Source: Pseudofrankia asymbiotica
GTDB lineage: Bacteria > Actinomycetota > Actinomycetes > Frankiales > Frankiaceae
Assembly (NCBI RefSeq): GCF_001983105.1
Contig: NZ_MOMC01000014.1
Coordinates: forward strand, 37,145-42,615
Reading direction: 5' to 3'
Length of the DNA stretch: 5,471 nucleotides
The position numbers and the translations under genes were made by a program. Numbering within the stretch: the first letter of the stretch is position 1; the number at the start of each line of letters is the position of its first letter. This document shows, one piece after another, positions 1 through 5,428 of the stretch. The notes beneath the pieces were generated by a model. The model did not search any database, had not been told where the DNA came from, and saw only the letters and a program-made list of their open reading frames with translations.

Positions 1-136
1 AGAACGGACGGGACACGCAGAACGGGCGGGACGGCGGCGGATCGGGAGGACGGGCGGGACGGGCGGCGGATCGGACGGGCCGCGAAGAGCGGCGAGACCG
101 CGGGGTGTGGAGAGGACGGGCGCGGCGGCGCGGGCG
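1..136. other. Non-coding tail downstream of the second ABM gene
   Basis: No reading frame here resembles a protein family. Besides the direct repeat, bases 79-93 can form a 5-bp GC hairpin with a 5-base loop, but no T-run follows on either strand. The operon may end here or continue past the window edge. Confidence 0.45.
22..74. repeat. Imperfect GC-rich direct repeat, about 24-25 bp, two copies
   Basis: Bases 22-45 and 50-74 are the same sequence except for one extra G in the second copy (24 and 25 bp, period about 28). An 11-bp stretch at 4-14 matches the start of the unit at 10 of 11 positions, so a third partial copy may be present. The strand is strongly purine-rich (GGAC/GGGC units). 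The repeat lies downstream of the last gene; no function is evident. Confidence 0.6.
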
Positions 137-487
137 TCAGGGGGCGGTCTCCTTGAGGGAGTCGGCCCGCTCGTGGAGGGGGCCGGCCTCGCCGTAGGCC
201 GCGACCTCCTCGTAGATCACCGGCCGGCGCTCCGGGTCGTGAAAGGACCGCAGCGGCGAGGTGGTGGGCTTGTGCCGCGCGTCCTGCTCCCAGGCGACGA
301 AGTCGGACATGTTGGTCCACTCGCTGACGACGACGAACCGGCTCGGGTCGTGGATCGAGCGCATCAGGTGGTTGCCGAGCAGACCCGGGGTGCCGACCAG
401 CGCCTCGCTGATCTGGTGGTAGGTCTCCTCGACGGCCCCCGGCCTGCCCTCCGGCGCGACGGCCCAGATCATCACACGGACCTTCAT
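137..487 (-). CDS. ABM-family monooxygenase 2 (ActVA-Orf6/TcmH-like)
   Basis: A 116-residue single-domain ABM protein, close to the usual family length. It begins directly with the first strand (VRVMIWAVAPEGRPGAVEE), then TPGLLGNHLMRSIHDPSRF, the strand VVVSEWTN with W57, and a helix with W66. It shares the domain plan of the preceding gene product (the pairs LVRS/LMRS and VSDW/VSEW line up) but is clearly divergent, so the two are old paralogues or separately acquired, not a recent duplication. Expected role: cofactor-independent oxygenation of an aromatic polyketide intermediate, possibly with ABM 1 as a heterodimer or at another ring position. The ATG overlaps the previous stop by four bases and has no strong ribosome binding site of its own, so it is probably coupled. 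It is the last gene of the block seen here. Confidence 0.82.
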   Translation of the reverse strand: MKVRVMIWAVAPEGRPGAVEETYHQISEALVGTPGLLGNHLMRSIHDPSRFVVVSEWTNMSDFVAWEQDARHKPTTSPLRSFHDPERRPVIYEEVAAYGEAGPLHERADSLKETAP

Positions 488-939
488 CCCGCACCCACCG
501 AGGTGCGCACGGGCCGGGCGGCGGAGGTCTCGACGAGGACCCCCGCCGGGGCGGCGGCCGGGTCGGCGCTCGCGGCGCCGGGCAGGAAGGCCAGCAGGGC
601 GCCGGTGGCCATGGAGCCGCGAGCCCGCAGCGGGTGCAGGATCTTCCGGTGCTCCAGGTGGCCAGGGGTGGACTCGAACTCACGGAACAGCCGCTCGTTC
701 ACCCAGTCGCTCACGATGTAGTAGGTGCTCGGCTCGTCGGCCGAGCGGACGAGCCACTGCCCGAGGTTCGCCGGGTGGCCGGTGACCCCGTCACCGATGC
801 GCAGCCAGGTCTGCTCGAACTCCTCCTCGCGGCCCGGGTGCACGTGCATGGTGAGCATGACCCGGAAGGGCAGGTCGGCGGCGGGTGGCCCCGTGCCGGG
901 GCCCTCCGTCATCTCGGTGTCGTATTCGCTTCGCGCCAT
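484..939 (-). CDS. ABM-family monooxygenase 1 (ActVA-Orf6/TcmH-like)
   Basis: A 151-residue protein with one antibiotic-biosynthesis-monooxygenase (dimeric alpha/beta barrel, ferredoxin-like) domain at about residues 24-117. Recognisable marks are the strand FRVMLTMHVHPG, then an amphipathic helix (EEEFEQTWLRI), PANLGQWLVRS, the strand YYIVSDWV with conserved W79, and F85-x-x-F88 in the next helix. In ActVA-Orf6 and TcmH this fold oxidises anthrone-type intermediates to quinones with O2 and without metal or flavin. About 23 residues precede the domain and about 34 Ala/Pro-rich residues follow it, so it is longer than the minimal family member. The ATG at 939 overlaps the ketoreductase stop, and the TGA overlaps the second ABM gene. 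The substrate is unknown; some ABM-fold proteins in PKS clusters act as cyclases or have non-oxidative roles. Confidence 0.82.
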   Translation of the reverse strand: MARSEYDTEMTEGPGTGPPAADLPFRVMLTMHVHPGREEEFEQTWLRIGDGVTGHPANLGQWLVRSADEPSTYYIVSDWVNERLFREFESTPGHLEHRKILHPLRARGSMATGALLAFLPGAASADPAAAPAGVLVETSAARPVRTSVGAG

Positions 940-1673
940 CAGATACCTCCATCGACTGCGTAGTTGGCGCCGTTGACGTAGCTGGAGACGTCGCTGGCCA
1001 GGAACAGCACGACCGCCGCGACCTCCTCGGAGGTGCCGAGGCGGCCGAGCGGGATCCGGTTGGTGTAGGCCGTGCGAACCGCGTCGGGCATGCCGTTCGC
1101 GTGATCGGTCTCGGTCAGCCCAGGGGTGACGAGGTTGACCCGGATGCCCTTGGCACCGAGTTCCTTGGACAGCGACCGGGTGAGCCCGATCAGTCCCGCC
1201 TTCGCGGCGGTGTAGTGCGCGCGCAGCGGCACCCCGACGACGCTGCCGGAGCCGACGTTGACCACCGCGCCGGAGTCGCCCAGCAGCGGCAGCGCGCCCT
1301 GGGTGACCAGGTGGGTGGCGGTCAGGTTGGTGGTGAGGATGGCGTTCCACTCGTCGAGCGGTAGCCGGTCGTAGGGGACGTGGCTGATCGTGCCGACGTT
1401 GTTGACGACGATGTCGAGGCCGTCGAGGTGTGTGCCGGTCGCGTCGAGCAGCGCGGTGATCGCGGCCGGGTCGGCCGCGTCGGCGATCATGACCAGGTGG
1501 TTGCCCCCGGTCTCCTTCAGCTCGCGGCGCAGGCTCTCGGCGGACTCACTCTCCCGTTGGTGACTGACGACGACGTGGGCGCCGGCGCGTGCCAGGCCGA
1601 GGGCGACCGCGCGGCCGATGCCGCGGGTCCCACCGGTCACCAGCGCGCGCTTGCCAGCCAGGTCGGCGAACAT
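939..1673 (-). CDS. SDR-family NAD(P)H ketoreductase (FabG-like)
   Basis: A 244-residue classical short-chain dehydrogenase/reductase. It has the cofactor motif TGGTRGIG (T13-G20), NNVG (N91-G94, a variant of NNAG), a catalytic-type N116, and YTAAK with Y154 and K158; PG at 184-185 and NYAVDGG near the C-terminus are FabG-like. The catalytic serine should be S144 or S142; the loop from S144 to Y154 is about three residues shorter than in E. coli FabG. The reaction expected is NADPH-dependent reduction of a keto group on an ACP-bound or released polyketide. Since the nearby aromatase is the TcmN type, late reduction at a distal ring, as proposed for PdmG of pradimicin, is more likely than C9 reduction; this is inference. 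It has its own AAGGAG site. Its stop overlaps the next gene (ATGA). A housekeeping FabG is unlikely in this context. Confidence 0.9.
   Translation of the reverse strand: MFADLAGKRALVTGGTRGIGRAVALGLARAGAHVVVSHQRESESAESLRRELKETGGNHLVMIADAADPAAITALLDATGTHLDGLDIVVNNVGTISHVPYDRLPLDEWNAILTTNLTATHLVTQGALPLLGDSGAVVNVGSGSVVGVPLRAHYTAAKAGLIGLTRSLSKELGAKGIRVNLVTPGLTETDHANGMPDAVRTAYTNRIPLGRLGTSEEVAAVVLFLASDVSSYVNGANYAVDGGI
945..950 (-). promoter_or_regulatory. Ribosome binding site of the first ABM monooxygenase gene
   Basis: The minus strand reads GGAGGT inside the last codons of the ketoreductase gene, five bases before the ATG at 939. With the ATGA overlap it fixes the start of the ABM protein and rules out the in-frame start at 1350, which would read through the ketoreductase in a shadow frame. 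Confidence 0.75.
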
Positions 1674-1677
1674 TGGG

Positions 1678-1683
1678 CTCCTT
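1678..1683 (-). promoter_or_regulatory. Ribosome binding site of the SDR ketoreductase
   Basis: The minus strand reads AAGGAG here, four bases before the ATG at 1673. The match is strong and the spacing slightly short. It supports initiation independent of the CLF, unlike the overlapping junctions elsewhere, and fixes the start just before the Rossmann fold. Confidence 0.7.
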
Positions 1684-1733
1684 GTCTCGGGGTCTGCGTC
1701 TGAGGCTGTGGAGAGTGCTCAGCGGGTCGTGCT

Positions 1734-1757
1734 CGGTGAGGTCGAACGGTGAGGTCG
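1734..1757. repeat. Two-copy 11-bp direct repeat upstream of the ketoreductase gene
   Basis: The plus-strand sequence CGGTGAGGTCG occurs at 1734-1744 and again exactly at 1747-1757, a 13-bp period with a 2-bp spacer. It lies 60-85 bp upstream of the ketoreductase start. A pair of exact copies in a short intergenic gap could be a regulator site. The 13-bp period does not match the 11-bp period of SARP heptamer repeats, and in DNA this GC-rich chance duplication is possible. Confidence 0.45.
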
Positions 1758-1786
1758 GGTTGGGAGCCGTGTCGGGAGTCGTGATC

Positions 1787-3073
1787 TCAGGCTGGACGGC
1801 GCAGGACGAGGACGCTGTTGAAGCCCCCGAAGCCACGGGCGACGACCATCGCCACCCGGGCGGCGCACGGCCTCGGCTCGCGGACCAGGTCCAGCCCGTA
1901 GGCCGGGTCCGGCTCGTCGAGGTTGCCGACGGCGGGCAGCACCCCGTCGCGCAGCGCGAGCAGCGCCGTCGCCGCGGCGAGCGCCGAGCCGCCGGCGCAC
2001 AGCCGCCCGACCAGCCCCTGCGGGGCGGTCACCGCGACCGCGCCCGCGCCGAACACGTCGCGCAGCGCCGCCGCCTCCAGCGCGTCGAGGTCGCGCGAGC
2101 CGGCGCCGTCGGCGAAGACGACGTCGACCTCGCCCGGCTCGACGCCCGCGTCCGCGAGCGCCCGGCGCATCGCCGTCGCGAGCCACGCGGGGCTGGCGGC
2201 CGGGCGGCTGTGGTGGTGGGCGTCATGCGTGGCGGCGTAACCGGCGATCTCGCCGTAGACCTTCGGCGCGCCCCGCTCGGCGGCGGCGGCCGGGTGCTCG
2301 ACGAGCAGCGTCGCTCCCCCCTCGCCGGGCAGGTAGCCGTTGGCGCGCACGTCGAACGGCTTGTACGCGGCCCGCGGGTCGATCGCGGCGCTGACCCGGC
2401 CGCTGGAGAGGTGGCAGGTCAGCGCGTACGGCGTCAGGCCCGACTCGGCGGCGCCGGCGAGCACGCTCGCCGTGCCGCGGCGGATCGTGCGCCTGGCCTG
2501 CGCCAGGCTGTCGATGCCGCCGGTGCCGTCGGCGACGACGACCCCGCTGGGGCCCTTCAGGCCGTGGCGGATCGAGGTCTGGCCGGTGGTCGCCGCGTAG
2601 AACCAGGCGATCGACTGGTAGACCGACACCGCGGTGCGGCCCCGGGTGTGCAGGCGGGACAGCTCCTTCTGGCCGAAGTCGTTGCCCCCCGAGCCGGCCC
2701 CGAAGATCACCGACGTCTCGTAGGGGTCCCGCGTCGCCGGGTCGTAGCCGGCGTCGGCGAGCGCGAGCCGGCTCGCCGCCATGCCGAACCACGTCCACCG
2801 GTCGGTCTGCACGATGAACCGGTTGTCCAGGTGGTCGACGGGGTCGAAGTCCGGCACCTGGCCGGCGAGCCGGGCAGGGTAGGCGGACGCGTCGAACCGG
2901 GTGATCTGGGTGATCGCCAGCTCGCCGCGCAGGGTCGCCGCCCAGAACTCCTCGACGCCGACGCCGCCCGGGGCGATCACACCGAGCCCGGTGATGACCG
3001 GCCGCGCCAGCGGCGCCGCCTCCTCCCCCGCGGCCCGGCTCGTGCCCGGCGTGAGAACCGTGCCCGCGGTCAT
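1787..3073 (-). CDS. Type II PKS ketosynthase beta subunit / chain length factor (CLF)
   Basis: A 428-residue KS-fold protein without KS catalytic residues: the partner of KSalpha, which sets the chain length and supports priming. Gapless alignment of its ADGTGGID (181-188) to the KSalpha segment TGCTSGID puts G183 at the cysteine position. D322 (in FADGAGS) replaces the first catalytic His, and R357 (in [10 protein letters not shown]) replaces the second. The Asp and Arg changes are typical of CLFs; the Gly is notable because actinorhodin-type CLFs have Gln there. The family-typical [11 protein letters not shown] (150-160) and ARGFGGFNS near the C-terminus are present. About 24 Ala/Gly/Pro-rich residues precede the usual N-terminal PVITGLGV, longer than actinorhodin CLF. 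The ATG at 3073 is chosen because it overlaps the KSalpha stop (ATGA) and upstream in-frame starts only add KSalpha shadow sequence. The gate residues are probably N131, G134 and L138 (actinorhodin F109, T112, F116), which suggests a chain longer than an octaketide. Confidence 0.95.
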   Translation of the reverse strand: MTAGTVLTPGTSRAAGEEAAPLARPVITGLGVIAPGGVGVEEFWAATLRGELAITQITRFDASAYPARLAGQVPDFDPVDHLDNRFIVQTDRWTWFGMAASRLALADAGYDPATRDPYETSVIFGAGSGGNDFGQKELSRLHTRGRTAVSVYQSIAWFYAATTGQTSIRHGLKGPSGVVVADGTGGIDSLAQARRTIRRGTASVLAGAAESGLTPYALTCHLSSGRVSAAIDPRAAYKPFDVRANGYLPGEGGATLLVEHPAAAAERGAPKVYGEIAGYAATHDAHHHSRPAASPAWLATAMRRALADAGVEPGEVDVVFADGAGSRDLDALEAAALRDVFGAGAVAVTAPQGLVGRLCAGGSALAAATALLALRDGVLPAVGNLDEPDPAYGLDLVREPRPCAARVAMVVARGFGGFNSVLVLRRPA

Positions 3074-4362
3074 GCCGCCCGCCCCGGGGCGGTGAGCACG
3101 ATCGCGGACTGGAACCCGCCGAAGCCGCTGCCGACCGAGAGCGCCACGTCCACCCGGTGGTCGCGGGCGATGTTGGGCACGTAGTCCAGGTCGCACTCCG
3201 GGTCACGGGTGGCCCAGTTCGCGGTAGGCGGGACGACGTCGTTCTCGATCGCCAGGGCGCACGCGGCGAGCTCGATCGAGCCGATGGCGCCGAGCGAGTG
3301 CCCGACCATCGACTTCAGCGAGCTGACCGGCACCTGGTAGGCGTGTGCCCCGAGCGACCGCTTGAAGGCGGCAGTCTCGTGCCGGTCGTTCTGCTTGGTG
3401 CCCGACCCGTGCGCGTTGACGTAGTCGACGTCGCTCCGGTCCACCCGGGCCTCGTCGAGGGCGAGGCGGATCGCCTCGGCCATCTCCGTGCCGTCCGGGC
3501 GCAGGCCGGTCATGTGGAAGGCGTTCGAGCGGGACGCGTATCCGCCGACCTCGGCGTAGATGTGCGCGCCGCGAGCCACAGCCCGCTCGTACTCCTCCAG
3601 CACCAGGACGGCGCTGCCCTCACCCATGACGAACCCGTCCCGGCTCGCGTCGAACGGCCGGGAGGCGTGCTCCGGGTCGTCGTTGCGCGCCGAGGTCGCC
3701 CGGATCGCGTCGAAGCAGGCGATCGAGATCGGCGACAGCGGGGCGTCGGAGGCGCCGGCGATCATGATGTCCGCCTCGCCGTCGACGATCAGCTGATGGG
3801 CGTAGCCGACCGCGTCGATGCCGGAGGTGCAGCCGGTCGACACCACGAACGCCGGGCCGTGCGCGCCGAACCGCGTCGCCACCTCGGTGGCCAGGCAGCT
3901 GGGAACCAGCGCGTGGTAGAGGAACTGGCTGCCGTAGCGCGGGTCGACCTCCCAGTACCGGCCGCCGTCGCTGACCGCGACGTACTCGTTCTCCAGCCTG
4001 GTGGTCGCGCCGACGGCGCTGCCGAGGCTCACCCCGATGACCGGGCCGGCGCCCGGTTCGGCGCCGTCCACGTCCTGGCCGGAGAACTCCAGGCCGGAGT
4101 CCGCGACCGCCTCGGCCGCGGCGACCAGCGCGAACTGGACGAACCGGTCGTTACGAGCCACCTCACGGGGGCTCAGGCCCGCGACGAGCGGATCGAAGTC
4201 GCACTCGGCCGCGACCTGGGAGCGAAACGGCGTCGGGTCGAAGAGCGACAGCCGCCGCGTCGCCGTGCGGCCGTCGGTGATCATCGCCCAGAACTCCTTG
4301 CGGGTGGGGCCGCCCGGCGCCACCACCCCGACGCCGGTGATGGCCGTGCGTCTGCGTGTCAT
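3070..4362 (-). CDS. Type II PKS ketosynthase alpha subunit (KSalpha)
   Basis: This 430-residue ketosynthase forms a heterodimer with the next gene product and catalyses decarboxylative condensation of malonyl-ACP units into a poly-beta-keto chain. It has the full thiolase-fold signature: [13 protein letters not shown] near the N-terminus, the active-site cysteine C178 in STGCTSG, H318 in NAHGSGT, K350, and H355 in [11 protein letters not shown], with [10 protein letters not shown] near the C-terminus. The Cys-His-His triad is intact, so it should be catalytically active. Length is normal for the family (about 420-430). The ATG overlaps the cupin stop by four bases and the TGA overlaps the CLF start by four bases, so translation is probably coupled. 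No strong Shine-Dalgarno sequence precedes the start, which fits coupling. FabF of fatty acid synthesis is an unlikely alternative, since a Cys-less partner follows directly and aromatic PKS tailoring genes flank it. Confidence 0.97.
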   Translation of the reverse strand: MTRRRTAITGVGVVAPGGPTRKEFWAMITDGRTATRRLSLFDPTPFRSQVAAECDFDPLVAGLSPREVARNDRFVQFALVAAAEAVADSGLEFSGQDVDGAEPGAGPVIGVSLGSAVGATTRLENEYVAVSDGGRYWEVDPRYGSQFLYHALVPSCLATEVATRFGAHGPAFVVSTGCTSGIDAVGYAHQLIVDGEADIMIAGASDAPLSPISIACFDAIRATSARNDDPEHASRPFDASRDGFVMGEGSAVLVLEEYERAVARGAHIYAEVGGYASRSNAFHMTGLRPDGTEMAEAIRLALDEARVDRSDVDYVNAHGSGTKQNDRHETAAFKRSLGAHAYQVPVSSLKSMVGHSLGAIGSIELAACALAIENDVVPPTANWATRDPECDLDYVPNIARDHRVDVALSVGSGFGGFQSAIVLTAPGRAA

Positions 4363-4802
4363 GCGTTGCCCACATGAGGGTGGGGCGCCGCCGCCTGCGC
4401 GGCGGACGGCTGCTCGGTGTCGACGTGCCCGAGGTCCGGCCGGGGCGCCAGCGGCCCCGAGCAGAAGACGAAGAACGCCTCCTCGGCGCCGTGGTTGACC
4501 AGCCGGTGCCGGGTCCCGACAGGGAGATGGACGCCGCTCTCGGCGGGCAGCAGGTACTCCTCGCCGTCCAGCTGGATCGTCACCTCGCCCCGCACGCAGA
4601 AGAGGAACTCCTCCGAGTACGGGTGCCAGTGCTCGGTGACGATCTCGCCGGGCGCGAGCGTCAGAGTGCCCATGAAGCCGGCCTTCGAGCCGACGGTGGC
4701 CGGCGAGAGAATCGTGCGGATGTCACCGCCTCGGCGGCGGTTGGCCGGGACGTCGTGGATCGATTTGATCTTCGGAGCCGCGACCGCGGTGGCGGGGGTC
4801 AC
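4359..4802 (-). CDS. Cupin-family polyketide cyclase/tailoring protein (TcmJ/RemF-like)
   Basis: A 147-residue single-domain cupin. Cupin motif 1 is complete: G52, H58, H60, E65 and G72 fit G(X)5HXH(X)4E(X)6G. Motif 2 is nearly complete: P94, G96, H99 and N103. The predicted metal ligands are therefore H58, H60, E65 (or E64) and H99. Small cupins of this kind recur in type II PKS clusters. TcmJ of tetracenomycin is one, and RemF of resistomycin is a structurally characterised cupin-fold polyketide cyclase with bound zinc. A role in later ring closure, or in steering the cyclisation course together with the aromatase, is inferred from this. The GTG start overlaps the aromatase stop (GTGA), and the TGA stop overlaps the KSalpha ATG (ATGA). 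The roughly 25-residue tail after the barrel is Ala/Pro/His-rich and looks unstructured. The metal and the exact reaction cannot be read from sequence; an oxygenase role is the main alternative. Confidence 0.85.
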   Translation of the reverse strand: MTPATAVAAPKIKSIHDVPANRRRGGDIRTILSPATVGSKAGFMGTLTLAPGEIVTEHWHPYSEEFLFCVRGEVTIQLDGEEYLLPAESGVHLPVGTRHRLVNHGAEEAFFVFCSGPLAPRPDLGHVDTEQPSAAQAAAPHPHVGNA

Positions 4803-5296
4803 CGGGCGCTCCCGGCGGTGGCCGCGACGGTGGCGGCGGCCGACGCCTGGCGCGCGGCGTTCTCCACCTTCTCCTTGATGGCGGCCTGCTCGCGCGGCGT
4901 GTTGGTGTTGATGCGTACCACCATTCCGGCGGTGTCGACGGGCGCGGCCGGCTTCATGCGGAAGTCCTGGACCCAGCGCATCCGAGTCCCGGTTCCCTCC
5001 GAGAAGTACGTCCACTCGATGTGCATGAACTCGAACGGGCCGGTCTCGACGCGATAGGCGCGCACCCGGTGGTTGACCGGGTCGAGGGTGCGCTCCGACA
5101 CCCAGCTCCACACCTGGCCGTTCTCGTCGGGATGCATCGTCAGGCGGAACTTGAAGGTGTTGTCCCTGGACTCGAGAATCTCAACGGACGCGTACTCGGT
5201 GAACAGGCGGGGCCAGTTCTCCAGGTCGTTGGTGAGTGCCCAGACGGTTTCGATGTCCGCGTCGATCCAGATCGAGTTGTCAGTGTGCCCGTTCAC
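4799..5296 (-). CDS. TcmN-type polyketide aromatase/cyclase (SRPBCC fold)
   Basis: This 165-residue single-domain START/Bet v1-like (SRPBCC) protein should bind the ACP-linked poly-beta-keto chain in a deep pocket and direct the first ring closures and aromatisation. It aligns without gaps, from memory, to the N-terminal domain of tetracenomycin TcmN. The pocket residues described for TcmN occur at the same numbers: W28, F32, Y35, W63, W65, S67, R69, R82, M91, W95 and W108. R69 is the proposed key catalytic residue in TcmN. There is no C-terminal O-methyltransferase domain, so it is the stand-alone form also found in spore-pigment and pentangular clusters. The last 20 or so residues are Ala-rich and probably disordered. 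The start is GTG, set by the GAGGAG site. Its stop overlaps the cupin start by four bases (GTGA). The TcmN type usually acts on chains not reduced at C9. Confidence 0.93.
   Translation of the reverse strand: MNGHTDNSIWIDADIETVWALTNDLENWPRLFTEYASVEILESRDNTFKFRLTMHPDENGQVWSWVSERTLDPVNHRVRAYRVETGPFEFMHIEWTYFSEGTGTRMRWVQDFRMKPAAPVDTAGMVVRINTNTPREQAAIKEKVENAARQASAAATVAATAGSAR
4809..4813 (-). promoter_or_regulatory. Ribosome binding site of the cupin gene
   Basis: The minus strand reads GGGAG, six bases before the GTG at 4802 and inside the 3' end of the aromatase gene. Together with the GTGA overlap it supports this GTG over upstream in-frame starts, which would add about 100 residues of Arg/Gly-rich shadow sequence. 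Confidence 0.55.
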
Positions 5297-5428
5297 GGGG
5301 GTCTCCTCGGGAGTAGGTACTGTCTCAAGGACGGTGGGCTGGTTTCGCGGAGAGAGTGGAGCGTTGGCTGGCGACGCGCCTTGCCCGGCCGTGGGCGGGA
5401 AAAGGCCTGGTAGCGTGCGGTTCTCGGG
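5297..5428. other. Intergenic gap between the probable ACP and the aromatase/cyclase
   Basis: This is the longest gap inside the gene string. Both strands were read for a reading frame with family resemblance and none was found. On the minus strand it ends with a good ribosome binding site for the aromatase. I could not identify a convincing -35/-10 pair or a hairpin followed by a T-run. A promoter for the aromatase-to-CLF block could lie here because of its length and position, but that is inference only. Confidence 0.5.
5303..5308 (-). promoter_or_regulatory. Ribosome binding site of the aromatase/cyclase
   Basis: The minus strand reads GAGGAG here, six bases before the GTG at 5296. This is a strong match to the anti-Shine-Dalgarno sequence at good spacing. 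It decides the GTG start, and the protein then aligns with TcmN from its first residues without any extension. Confidence 0.75.

Larger units (their letters stand above)
1674..1786. other. Gap between CLF and ketoreductase genes
   Basis: This 113-bp stretch breaks the run of overlapping genes. It holds no family-like reading frame. It contains an 11-bp direct repeat (1734-1757) and, at its low end, the ribosome binding site of the ketoreductase gene. No clear terminator hairpin was seen, so read-through from the CLF is likely; an extra internal promoter is possible but not shown. Confidence 0.5.

Noticed and set aside
79..93. Hairpin GCCGC-GAAGA-GCGGC as a terminator
   Set aside because: The stem is only 5 bp and no T-run follows on either strand; such stems are frequent by chance in this GC-rich DNA.
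940..1350. Longer start for the first ABM protein at 1350
   Set aside because: The extension is Arg/Gln/Gly-rich sequence in a shadow frame of the ketoreductase; the ATG at 939 has GGAGGT before it.
3081..3090. 10-bp perfect palindrome GCCCCGGGGC at the KSalpha/CLF junction
   Set aside because: It lies within KSalpha codons for Pro-Gly-Arg-Ala, and GC-only palindromes are common at this base composition.
1589..3184. Long plus-strand open frame (531 codons) opposite the CLF
   Set aside because: It is dominated by Arg, Gly, Ala and Val with no family resemblance and lies exactly opposite a clear CLF; long antisense frames are expected in very GC-rich coding DNA.
3074..3196. Longer CLF start at 3196
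   Set aside because: The additional 41 residues are KSalpha shadow sequence; the ATG at 3073 overlaps the KSalpha stop.
3157..4377. Plus-strand open frame of about 406 codons opposite KSalpha
   Set aside because: Same low-complexity composition and full overlap with an intact KSalpha; a shadow frame.
4803..5111. Longer cupin start at 5111
   Set aside because: The extra 103 residues are Arg/Gly/His-rich shadow sequence of the aromatase; the GTG at 4802 has a ribosome binding site and a 4-base overlap.
5297..5428. Promoter or terminator in the gap before the aromatase
   Set aside because: TTGAGA and TACCTA-like words occur on the minus strand but not at a workable spacing, and the only hairpins have 4-bp stems; nothing firm enough to annotate.
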